Below are positions 1-26,774 of a DNA stretch of 27,052 bases, piece after piece. This DNA comes from Tubiluchus corallicola. Lineage: Eukaryota > Priapulida > Priapulimorpha > Priapulimorphida > Tubiluchidae. The notes beneath the pieces were generated by a model. It was not told the origin of the DNA, did no database searches, and was given only the letters and a program-made list of their open reading frames with translations. The stretch spans positions 184,001 to 211,052 of the forward strand of contig JAQGDQ010000199.1 of the NCBI GenBank assembly GCA_030141605.1, given 5' to 3'. Position 1 is the stretch's first letter. The number at the start of each line of letters is the position of its first letter. Made by a program: the position numbers and the translations under genes.

Positions 1-9547
<9,547 letters not shown>

Positions 9548-9777
9548 TCCAACCTGTTAAAGTTAAAAAACAAAAAAGAAAGAAATTTAGATGTTTACCC
9601 TTTTATTTTAAACATGTCTGCTGTTCAAGAAAATTGAAAAAAATGTATTATTAGCTTTACGTGTAAATAAAATTATAATAAATGAAAAAATCACATTTTT
9701 GGTTACAGACTGTGCACATACAAATATACAAACAAGAAAGATTACAAATCTCGCGGTAATGTTGCCATTAACTCTCT

Positions 9778-10381
9778 CAGGATCGCACCATTGAAAAAGG
9801 GAATATCGGCTATCCAATCATGCTATTTGATTAAACATTGAATAAAATTAAAAAAACGCTGTTTCCCACACTCCAACTTAGCCTATTGAGTAGCTCAGTC
9901 TGGTGTACACTTGCTGGTCCTACACACTAATTTATTCATTGTCTGCTTGCTACAGCCCAAACTGTGCAGTGCTTAGCTGCTATTCCTGGAAAAACCAACG
10001 TATCAGCCAATGATAAATTAAGTCGTTTCATGTTTTATAAGGAATTTCTCTTAAAAATGAGTAGACTTGGGGTCAAAGTTTATCAGATTGTTGTGTTGAA
10101 ATTTTCTGCATTAGCCGAAGTCATACAAAGGTCATTGTACATTGTTACAGTGCAAACACTGTAGTTTCTAAAAAAAATTATGTTTATTCATCAAAATCTA
10201 TTTTTAATTTGTCTAGCGTAAGCAAATGCATTTTGTATATAATTCAGCTCGAATATTCAGTGTGTGTGGGGTAGAAACCTACAAAAGTTATCAAATATAA
10301 CCGTAATCGTTGCTAAGTGAGAGCAGTTTTTCATGAACCCATCCAAAATGCAGCAAATCCTTACGGTCCTGAAGGAGTTAA
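9778..10381 (-). mobile_element. Non-autonomous piggyBac-like element, copy 2 (both ends kept)
   Basis: TTAA borders at both ends and terminal inverted repeats TTAACTCTCTCAGGATCG and, from the other end, TTAACTCCTTCAGGACCG. TTAA targets and short repeats of this kind are typical of piggyBac-type elements. 604 bp long, no transposase. It sits about 230 bases upstream of the mosaic gene start. Open frames at 9608-9817 and 10257-10472 fall wholly or partly in it and are not genes. Confidence 0.72.
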
Positions 10382-12782
10382 ATTTTACTATATAAAATGA
10401 GCCAGCCCAAAGTTTTCTTATGTAGCTCATTTTTCGAAATTCTAGACAGGTTGTAGTTTGTGATCCTTGCAATATTTTTTCAAATGATGTTACTCAAAGC
10501 ATATTTGCCTACGAAACTTTTCACTTAAGTCCAATATCATAATTTTTGCGGATTTTTCCACTTTTTTAGACTGTAAAATAGTAAATATGTTATTTTCGAA
10601 TATGCAGGAGTATGTTTTTGGTCTACATTTTATAACTAACACCATTATATTTATTGATCAATTACAAAGACAATTATTGCAAAACTGTTTCAATTTAGAA
10701 AAAATAATTTAAAATAGTCATTTCATGATGTGTTAAATTTTGTTTCGAATAATGAAAGTAGAGACACAAGTGCGAGTCTGACACATTTGAAGTGAAGGCT
10801 AGAGTTATTTTACATTACAGCACTTCTGTTTGGAAATTGTGTAGCATTTTCAAGTTTAAGTACAAAATAACAAGCTAGTAAACAAGTAAAATGAGCGCAC
10901 ATATTAAAACTCATTATAAACCAAACTTACATTTAATTTTGCGGGCTTCCTTTTCATAGGGATAATTTAAAGTTTTTAAATCAATAAGTTTATCAGTTAG
11001 TTAAACACACAATGTTTTTGTCACTTCAAGGCTTGTGTAGTTTATGTTAATATTAATTTTTATTACAATAATTGTAAAATAAAAGTCAGAAAACAATTAT
11101 CGCGTATAATGCACCAGACTTTAACTGTAGTCTAAAGCTGATATTTTAAAATATAACTGAATGAATTTTCATAGTCACACGCAAATATTCATTGCTACTT
11201 ATCCTTTTTTAAACCTGATAGAGCAAAAGGATTTGAACAAACATTAAATTCTAAAGATTGTTATAATTATGAAAGATTTACATGAAAACATCGATAATAC
11301 ATACCATACTATTGTGATAAAAGTGTTGAACGACGCCTGTAGTCATAACTTTATAAGTCAACTGCTCGTGCAAAATGAAATTGCGTTTTTTTGTGACGTT
11401 TCCATTTGTAAACAAAGCTTGAATGCTATGAAAAAAACCTCAATTAGCTGCAGAAAGCTACAGAAATTTTCGTAATCAGCGAGACATAGAACTTTGTAAA
11501 GCGTTTGTTGAAGTTTCAAAAAAGTTGTTTTTTAAAATTTTAATTACATTCTCAAAATCGTGAAGACTTTCAACAAAAATATTTTTATCTCTGCAACTAG
11601 TGTGGTATAAAGTCTTGTTATTAGCACAATGTTAACTCAAGTTTTGTATTGCGTTAAACTTTTTTCACAAATATACAAATAATAAAGTTAAAAAACTAAA
11701 CAATGATAAATGCTGTTCATATTTGGAATTGTTGTATGATAGTAACAATAAGGCGAGGTGGTTATCTTATAATTTGCTACATACTAATTTTGCACAATTC
11801 ATATGGCACTCATTCATATACGATTATACGTTACTCTTATTTATTTTGTCTGGATTTGTAGAACTAGCTGTCACCCTTGCCAACACAACTGAACAGCAGG
11901 AAAACAATATCATGCCAAACTGTTCCCAGTATGATGAATAAAAAATTCTAAATTGCAGTGAAACTGTAAAACCGAGAATATGGCAATAAGAGAACTGACA
12001 CCACTGCAATGGTTGAAATAGCATCTTTTGTTCTGGCTGGTAAAAATTTCAAAGTGTTTTTTCGGTTTAAATTTTAATAAAATAACACGGTAGCAGACAC
12101 AAATGAAAATGAAGTTATAACAAACGCAAGTACCATTCAGTTTTCTCAAATCTCTCAATTTTGTATTATTTTAACAAAAAATAAATAAAATAACAAAAAA
12201 GCTGGCAAAAAAGAATTAAATAACGAAAATAAGCTAAAATTACATCAAACTTTATTTTCATTTGTAGTCTGATGATTGTCATTTTATCAACGTGAAATTT
12301 AACTAACCAGAATAAAATATCCTATTTTCAACCATAAATGCGTTGTTAGTTTTGTTATTGAGCTGGAACTTCTCCACTTTTAAATTTATCGAGAAAATGT
12401 ACTTTCGAAATTTGACTTACCGATATCACGTCTAGCTGTCAATTTTTCCCCCTGACACTTGAGGGCACTTCACTAGCAGCAATGTTATTATACTGACGAG
12501 TAAGATTTTATTTCGAATGTACATGAAAAATTATTTGAATTATTAATTAGAATATTTCACATGTAGGTGGATCAAATAAAAGCCACATAGACAAAAAGTC
12601 TAAAGGTAGCTTGCTAATTTCTAAGCTTTATTGTGCTCGCAGAAAACTTCCTTGGTAACGTCATGCAGTAAGAGAATAAAAGAAGAAAACCCAACAAAAG
12701 ATTGAGCTGACAACATCGTCAATTGAATGGCATATTTAATTTGTTTGAGAAGGAGGTAGAATGAAGAGACATATAGACAAAC
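10382..12782. other. Intergenic AT-rich spacer
   Basis: Between the mosaic gene's 5' side and the LRR gene's 3' side. Several ORFs of 66-82 codons exist on both strands, with composition of random AT-rich DNA. I recognise no exon, RNA gene or element. Confidence 0.6.
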
Positions 12783-12824
12783 AAAGAGAGAGAGGGAGAG
12801 ACAGAGATAGACAGAGAGAAAGAA

Positions 12825-12859
<35 letters not shown>

Positions 12860-12866
12860 AGGAGGG

Positions 12867-12960
<94 letters not shown>
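12783..12960. repeat. (GA)n microsatellite, interrupted
   Basis: GA-rich tract, broken by AAAG, GGGAG and ACTG in the first 90 bases and pure for the last 90. Confidence 0.95.
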
Positions 12961-12965
<5 letters not shown>

Positions 12966-13402
12966 GAATGCGTGTCGCTTCACTTCATTTTAAGTTCAGA
13001 ATTGCGCGAAAGGAGAAATTGCGCATTTTTTGGCGGTGATGAAAAATGGCAGACAGAGAGGATTTATCGTGCGGAGGTTATTGCAGAATGTATAGTATTT
13101 AGTCGATTTTCCCAGCCGAACAAGATCAGTGCGGTGGAAAAAGGTTAAACTGCTGTGTTAACTATTAATTTACACAAATTATGCTTATTCTTTGCTAATT
13201 TTCTAGTGAAATTATCTACAAAAATTGTAATACTTGAATTTCTTACTACATTACAGTTTTACGAGCACAACTGCAAGTGTTTGCTCGAAATTCTCTGTAA
13301 AACTCCCCCGATAAACTATCTGCATTAGCAAGCCAATTTACAACATTATTCAAATATTATTTTTAAGTTTAATTTTACCATAATAAAAAAGCTTGCATAC
13401 CC
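12961..13402. other. Intergenic, nothing recognised
   Basis: A slightly GC-richer patch at 12985-13150 with GCGCGAAAGG and GCGCATTTTTTGGCGG. It has no ORF above 20 codons of interest. Promoter or element origin cannot be judged. Confidence 0.4.
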
Positions 13403-13786
13403 TTTGAACTGATTGTCATTAATTCGTTTTCTTCTGCTATCCTGTCTTGAACTGTTTGACATTGCGTTTTTTCTGCTATTTTGTCTTGAACTGATTGACA
13501 TTAATTAGGTCTTTTGCTATTATTCTGTCTTGAACTGTTTGACATTAAAATTGTTTTTTTCTGCTATTCTGTCTTGAACTGTTTGACATTAGTATTGTTT
13601 TTCTGCTACACTGTCTTGAACTGCTTGACATTAATTGTGTTTTTTCTGCTGTTCTGTCTTGAACTGTTTGACATTAATTAGGTTTTTTCCGCTATTCTGT
13701 CTTGAACTGCTTGACATTAATTGGATTTTTTCTGATATATGTCTTGAACTGATTCACATTAGTTAGTTTTTCTGCTATTCTGTTTT
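13403..13786 (+). repeat. Minisatellite, about nine 41-bp units
   Basis: Degenerate head-to-tail units with the core CTGTCTTGAACTGTTTGACA followed by TTAATT and a T-rich run to TCTGCTATT. Eight full cores are seen plus partial units at both ends. Unit length varies by a few bases in the T run. No reading frame runs through it. Confidence 0.9.
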
Positions 13787-14135
13787 GCCGTCTACAGCAA
13801 AGGCCTGCTATAAGTATAACGTTTATACATGGTACTTACTGATCTGGACACATAGGCTAGCATGAGTTCACTGAACCGTCACAGACTTCTTATTTTTCTT
13901 TTTTCTTTCGTACAAAAATTCACAACAAATGATTTATTAATTGATTTCCAAAATCGACCTTGTTGTTCTTAATATACTTATGTACATTATATAGTAAATT
14001 TTAACTTCATAACTTTTTGTTTTACGTATCGAAAGTAGGAACCAATTACTTTAGCTAAGAAACTAGTCAATCACGCCATCAGTATATTTACATGTACATA
14101 CAATAAATACATAAAAATGAGATGTGGTGTATGGG

Positions 14136-14698
14136 CAGGCTGCATAAGATTATGGATATCCATAAAATAAGACCAAAAATCCATAAAATAAAATTTGAAA
14201 AATCCATAAAATAAGAAATGCATAAAATAAAAAAATATTTTTTTGTGATTTTTTGTACAAAGTAACGAGTTTTAAGCATTGGCAACACTGAAAACGAACG
14301 TTAGAAGGAGAGAAAGAGAAAGAAAACAAACCAACAAAAGCGCATTTCCGGATTTGCTATTTTACATTGTTTTTTGTTATCAAGATGGCGAAGTTTCAAC
14401 CAAAGCATGAGCTGGAGTTCGGTCTGAAACTAACTGAGAGAGACCCAGCCATTGTGTCGTAAAATTTGATTAAATTTGAAGTGATATGATATGATATAAA
14501 ATTAAAACCAAGTCCTGCGTGTTTAAAAACACGTTTCAAGCACTCCTGTTTTTACTTTTTAATTGATTTCCCCCTGGGCATCTCGTTCCAGATATAGTCT
14601 ATTTCTTATTTTATTGATATCCATAAAATAAAATTTCAAAATCCATAAAATAAGCTATTTTATTTATTTTATACATATCCATAATCTTATGCACCCTG
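14136..14698 (+). mobile_element. hAT-like deletion derivative with remnant transposase start
   Basis: Terminal inverted repeats CAGGCTGCATAAGATTATGG and CAGGGTGCATAAGATTATGG, followed inward by repeated ATCCATAAAATAA motifs at both ends. Inside, ATG at 14385 opens a 25-codon frame, MAKFQPKHELEFG then LKLTERDPAIVS, ending at GTC|GTAAAA, which looks like a splice donor. LxLTxRDP near a start is seen at the N-terminus of hAT/BED-type transposases. I read it as an internally deleted element that kept exon 1. No clear 8-bp target duplication was seen. Confidence 0.6.
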
Positions 14699-14772
14699 TA
14701 CAGTATGGACCATTTTTAGAAGTAAAAAGAGTAAAGTTTAGATATTAAGAGCTGCTTATTTGCTGCTAGGTA

Positions 14773-14778
14773 TTTATT
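14773..14778 (-). promoter_or_regulatory. Candidate poly(A) signal of the LRR gene
   Basis: AATAAA on the minus strand begins 74 bases after the stop codon at 14852. It is the first canonical hexamer downstream, but the region is AT-rich, so chance is possible. Confidence 0.4.
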
Positions 14779-14851
14779 TCGCCACTGCAAATACAAACAA
14801 ACATACACAAAGTTAGCAAAACAAATGTTTCATGTAATAATAGCTAAATTT

Positions 14852-22197
<7,346 letters not shown>

Positions 22198-22381
22198 CTT
22201 TGCGTCTCATTTAAATAACATTAAATTACAGTTTGCATCCTGAGACACTTAAATTAAAGTAATTGTTAGAATGGTTAACCAAACTAGATACAAATATCCT
22301 ACATTGCATTGTTTCAAGAGATGGAACTCATTGTTGCATTTCCGTTTTCGACGTTTCTGAGAATTTTTTATTATTTACTTC

Positions 22382-22588
22382 TCAAGTTTCATCATAATCA
22401 TCATTCATTGTTATGAGTTCATTTATAGGAAGACACAACGCTATTAACCTTCGGCTACCAAACGCTTCGTTCTTTGGCCCTTCTGCAAGATGAAATATCT
22501 CAATATCCTCTATTAAGATATTTTTGAAAGAAATCCACCCATGTAAGTCTGTCGCCTGTTGGTCTTTTATGTAGTTGAGTTGACTCAT
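22382..22588 (-). CDS. Unrecognised 68-codon ORF between the relic exon and the LRR gene
   Basis: An open frame from ATG at 22588 to TGA, with segments LHGWISFKNILIEDIEIFHL and an acidic end NDDYDET, followed by an AATAAA-containing stretch. It lies directly downstream of the relic exon on the same strand, so it may be the remains of the duplicated gene's later sequence, but I could not align it with any LRR exon. It may be non-coding. Confidence 0.15.
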   Translation of the reverse strand: MSQLNYIKDQQATDLHGWISFKNILIEDIEIFHLAEGPKNEAFGSRRLIALCLPINELITMNDDYDET

Positions 22589-22600
22589 AGAAAGCTTTAG

Positions 22601-22861
22601 GAAGTTTCAAAGTCTTTGCTTTGTCCAATTGTTAGTACATGGAAAGCGATTCGCAAAACACAATGTCAGATGATGCAGTAAGAAACAACGAAACAGTAAA
22701 TGAAATCACATTGCCATACATCTTTGCATCTCAGTTAAACAACATTAAATTACCGTGAGCATCCTGCAGCACTAAAATTAAAAATATCATTAAGAGTAGA
22801 TACACCAAAAATAGATACAAATTTCCTAACTGTTTTTTCAGAAGATGGAACACATTGTTGG
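22601..22861 (-). pseudogene. Decayed duplicate of LRR-gene exon 1 start and upstream region
   Basis: The minus strand matches about 22008-22337, the first exon's beginning and its 5' flank. An ATG at 22721 opens MYGNVISFTVSLFLTASS, differing from the live signal peptide at two positions. About 76 bases present in the live exon are missing after CESL, and the frame then stops at 22634-22632. In another frame FHVLTIGQSKDFE matches FEVLTVGQGKDLG. It is a truncated, frameshifted relic of a tandem gene copy. Confidence 0.82.
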
Positions 22862-23530
22862 ATATCAAGAATGTTCCATTTGTGAGAATGTTTTATTATG
22901 TGACTGTGAAACCAAGAAGACAGCTCTATGACGTTGGTGATAACAATAAGCAATCTTCTGCCTACCATAATATTATTATCAATGCTTTACCGTTGAAGCG
23001 TTAGCGCCATGTATGTTATCGATGTTTGTATTAAGTGAATACTCCCTATATAGTGATGAACTCCATGAATATTTGTTGCGACATGGCAAACATGCTGTCA
23101 TTAATAATTAAAAAGCATTATGTTTTTTCGCAAGACTTTGAAATTTCTCAGCCTGTGTACAACTAAAAAGATTGGTATATTTGCATTTTGTTTAAGTAAA
23201 AACAGTTTAACACTGCACACATGAACGTTGTGCCTTCCCTCTGCTGTGCAATTTGTGATTTATTCGTGATTCATTATTTTACTCAGCAACTAAGAGTGTT
23301 TTTTCAAACACATGAACGAGTTCTAAGAAAACCATTCGACTAAGATCGTCAAACGTCCTTGAAATGTTCTTCGAAACATAAGTATCACCCTCTCTTTTTG
23401 TACAGAGTGATCTTGATTAATTAAAAGAATTAATCGAATTAATAATGATGATTCGCACACCGATTGCTTCCAGGTAACTGATCGATTACCCTACTCCGTG
23501 GGCTTTGGTTCAGTCGATAAGACAATGATC

Positions 23531-23571
<41 letters not shown>

Positions 23572-24199
23572 TTTATACTAAGTAAACAGTTTCGAGTTTA
23601 ATATAATTCATGCATTGCAAAACGTTCTTCAAATAAAATTGGTCAGTCTAATTTATTAGTAAAAAATAGATTAATAGCAGTACACGTGTCAGTTTGACTT
23701 ATGCACATATCAAATTACACATGATGAGAAATTAGCATACTACAGCCCTAATTTGTGTTAAATACACTACTGAAGGTAACCAGTAGGGTTAATGTAACGA
23801 GTTAACATACTGAGCAATTGAAAGTAAGTGTAAATGACAAATAATTATGTTTATGCATGGCAAATTATATGATTAATATAAAATATCACTTTAGCATCTC
23901 TACTAATCTTTAGCTCAAATGTCCTAGAACTATAAGCTACATAATGTACTACACACAGTACTTTCTAATATACGCTAACATTGTAACGATCATCATCGAT
24001 CAATACCCTAATAAAATGAGCTGACGATCTTGTGATAATATAAGTTTTTCAACCACTAACACGATGTGCATATTAGGCCTACTCAGAGGCAAAAATACGA
24101 AAACAAAAAACAAGACGTTTCTAGCAAACAAACGTTTAAAAACAGGTTTTGTAGGAACCTTATTCAAACTAAATCAATATCTTCTGCGCAAGCATAAAA
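22862..24199. other. Intergenic between LRR relic and sulfotransferase
   Basis: Apart from one CT repeat, AT-rich sequence without recognised features. A canonical poly(A) signal close to the sulfotransferase stop was not found; GAATAAGG about 40 bases after the stop is a weak candidate. Confidence 0.5.
23535..23566. repeat. (CT)n microsatellite
   Basis: Sixteen CT units between the relic exon and the sulfotransferase gene. Confidence 0.95.
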
Positions 24200-24312
24200 C
24201 TAGTCAAACTGAAGCTTCAAACCCGGACAGGCAGCCATCTTGTTCTTGTATATTTCATCAAACATTTCACTTTCTGCAACAGTGAAATAATTCTTCCAGT
24301 CTCCACATTTGC
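24200..24312 (-). CDS. Sulfotransferase last exon
   Basis: After TTGCTTCTAG it encodes [20 protein letters not shown], then [16 protein letters not shown] and [14 protein letters not shown], the FDxxYxxKMA helix and the final L.F strand are all conserved C-terminal sulfotransferase features. Confidence 0.92.
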
Positions 24313-24780
24313 CTAGAAGCAAAAAATACTTTCGTAAAATTCTGCTGCTTCGGGAGCACAGAGCAATATTAATCAACGTTGACAACGTACACTGACGTGA
24401 ATTCAACACAATTCAGACAAAATTCGACACGTTTTTATAATGACATGACATTTGAGTGTACATTATGTTATTATGAAAACTGCCTACTTACAATGAAGTT
24501 TTATTATTGCATAAAAAATTTGAACAAAAAATATTGGTGAAAATTTAAAAAATTTACTATGAAGTTTACTGGGACTAACAACTTTACAACGTCACTATCT
24601 GGGTTTGTCTTCATCTACGCTTGATACTAAAGCATGATGTGAGAGTGATGATCTTTTCAGATCATTTTTGCTTTGAAAGGAATAGAGAGAACAAACAAAA
24701 ATAGCATAAACGTAGCCGCGGATGTCAACAAAGACTTTGAATTGGCGTTGTGATGCCTTCTGATGATTAATTATTTAGTG

Positions 24781-24875
<95 letters not shown>

Positions 24876-24907
24876 TCCTCTTCCCGCTCTCTTTCTCTGT
24901 TTCTCCA

Positions 24908-24978
<71 letters not shown>

Positions 24979-25524
24979 AGCTAGCTTTACTAAGGTTTTT
25001 AATCAGCAGCACAACACAATGCAGTCATCATTTTTACTAACTCATCTGAATGTCTCCAGTTCATAAACTTTCAAATATTCAACTCCCAACCGGTAAAAAA
25101 TTTACAAAAATCATGCAAATTTTTTCAGTGATGAAAATAAGTAGAAGACATCTTGCTAAGAACAAGAGATCAGAGCTGGTCTTGCCGACTTATAGGCTCT
25201 ACGCCGAACTCGTGAGTGGGTCCCTAAATTTACAGAAACTTTTGCATGTTTCAGTATCCAACGGATAGTAGTATCCAAAAGGCATATAGGCTTAGGGGCA
25301 ACGGGTATCTGGGTGCCAAATGAAACCAGTTTGTTGTGCAGGATACCAGCGTACAACCCCATGTTCTATTATGTGATGCATGTATTATTCAAAACCATAA
25401 GGGCCCCGTTACAGTAAATATAGGGCCAGACTATGGGGACTGATAAGTCCAAAGTGGCCTATACGTGTTGGATACCGAATATATATATATATATATTATT
25501 ATTATTATCACTATTATTATTATT

Positions 25525-25589
<65 letters not shown>

Positions 25590-26341
25590 TATTATGAGTT
25601 TATTTCGTATAAAAATATACAGTTTACAGAGATAAAGATGTTAGTAAAGTAACATATCTACAGACATTCAACTTTATAATAACCACACATTGTAGTTCCC
25701 TTGTAATTATATTACAGTATACAGTGTTGTAAGGAGCTATAATAGATATCTTTTAAAACATAATCTTTAAATGAGTTCTTAACCTTTAATTTTACATTTT
25801 CGTTTAGTACAACCATATTTAAATCTTAAATTTACTTGACTGTTATTTACATAATAGCATAACTTTGGATTCTCAACTTGCAAGACTTTGCCATTTTTCT
25901 CACAAAGTTATATATATATATTCGGTATCCAATAGTAAATTAAACTGTAGATTTGAAACTGGCAAGTAAAATAGATTATCAATGGATAAGTAATAAAGAA
26001 ATATTTGAAAAGAAATAAACCCCCTAGAATTATAAGTTACCAGGAAACATGTTATAGCACAATGTCACCATTTGCTTAATTATTTGTTTAATTGTCATCT
26101 CACCTTTCCTTATAAGGTGCGAAGTGTCAAAGTCGAAATGACCATCAATTTCTTCATCAGTAAAACGACTGGTTCCATGTTTGCACATATGCATGTTCTT
26201 AAGAAGAACTTCTTTTCCATGCACATCCATCAATTGCCTTGCTCCCTCAAAGCTTGATTCGTCATAAATCATTCTGATTTCCTCTTCTGTCAAATCAATT
26301 TTCAGAATGTTTGCAATTTGGCGAATGATTTGTTCTCGATC
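24200..26341 (-). CDS. Cytosolic sulfotransferase, C-terminal 116 residues (5' exons outside window)
   Basis: Two exons (26341-26104 and 24312-24200) join G|GC across a 1791-base intron. The join recreates [18 protein letters not shown], the conserved RKGxxGDWKNxFT segment of cytosolic sulfotransferases. Its Arg-Lys-Gly binds the 3'-phosphate of PAPS. These enzymes transfer sulfate from PAPS to hydroxyl or amino groups of small molecules. The family is about 290-300 residues long, so roughly 180-200 N-terminal residues, including the 5'-phosphosulfate loop and catalytic His, must be encoded beyond the right edge. The last exon has 113 coding bases and the intron positions match those I recall for vertebrate SULT1 genes. 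Substrate cannot be told from this part. Confidence 0.9.
24783..24976. repeat. (CT)n microsatellite in two blocks
   Basis: Two pure CT blocks flank a 40-base pyrimidine-rich interruption with TTCCTC, CCCGC and CCATCC. Inside the last sulfotransferase intron. Confidence 0.95.
25466..25935. repeat. Segment with inverted ends TTGGATACCGAATATATA
   Basis: TTGGATACCGAATATATA at 25469 recurs inverted near 25932. Thirteen of these bases are outside the TA repeat. It encloses microsatellites and about 300 bases of unique AT-rich sequence with no ORF. It could be a small inverted-repeat element. Confidence 0.45.
25480..25590. repeat. (TA)n/(ATT)n/(ATC)n compound microsatellite
   Basis: TA, then ATT, then a long ATC run, then ATT again. 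It starts inside the left arm of the inverted repeat at 25466-25935. Confidence 0.95.
26104..26341 (-). CDS. Sulfotransferase penultimate exon
   Basis: A 238-base exon starts in phase 0 after GTCACAG and ends AAAG|GTGAGA in phase 1. It reads [20 protein letters not shown], then [15 protein letters not shown], and ends TSHLIRKG. This is the helix after YEDMK in sulfotransferases, the helix before the acceptor loop, and the start of the PAPS 3'-phosphate motif. The insert between these is longer than in vertebrate SULT1. Its first seven bases belong to the first unit of the 44-bp array. Confidence 0.88.
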
Positions 26342-26774
26342 CTGTGACATCAGAAAATTGAAAACTTTCAAAACAATACTCGATCATGTGACATCAGAAA
26401 ATTGAAAACTTTCAAAACAATACTCGATCCTGTGACATCAGAAAATTGAAAACTTTCAAAACAATACTCGATCATGTGACATCGGAAAATTGAAAACTTT
26501 CAAAACAATACTCGATCATGTGACATCAGAAAATTGAAAACTTTCAAAACAATACTCGATCATGTGACATCAGAAAATTGAAAACTTTCAAAACAATACT
26601 CGATCATGTGACATCAGAAAATCGAAAACTTTCAAAACAATACTCGATCATGTGACATCAGAAAATTGAAAACTTTCAAAACAATACTCGATCCTGTGAC
26701 ATCAGAAAATTGAAAACTTTCAAAACAATACTCGATCCTGTGACATTAGAAAATTGAAAACTTTTAAAACAATA
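26335..26774 (-). repeat. Ten 44-bp tandem units, each a copy of a splice acceptor
   Basis: Ten head-to-tail 44-bp units fill 26335-26774 with only single-base differences. On the minus strand a unit contains a pyrimidine-rich run, TTTTCTGATGTCAC, then AG|GATCGAG or ATGATCGAG. The innermost unit supplies the real acceptor and first 7 bases of the sulfotransferase exon. Units 1, 3, 9 and 10 keep the AG; units 2 and 4-8 carry a C-to-A change (plus strand) that destroys it. A unit is not a multiple of three and would read DRVLF then stop, so an outer acceptor would be unproductive. Confidence 0.95.

Larger units (their letters stand above)
24977..26103. other. Left part of sulfotransferase last intron
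   Basis: Besides the microsatellites and inverted ends, 25180-25465 has repeated pieces such as GTATCCAACGG, GTAGTATCCAAAAGGC and GGATACC that hint at a repeat family built on the word GTATCC. No coding sequence was seen. Confidence 0.5.

Noticed and set aside
12621-12983. Ser/Leu repeat ORF
   Set aside because: Frame through a GA/CT microsatellite; same for 6705-7090 and 24763-24984.
14136-14698. 8-bp target duplication for the hAT-like element
   Set aside because: Flanks share only GTATGG at unequal distances from the ends, so I do not claim a duplication.
26335-26774. CRISPR-like array
   Set aside because: Units are contiguous with no spacers and the genome is eukaryotic; it is a minisatellite.
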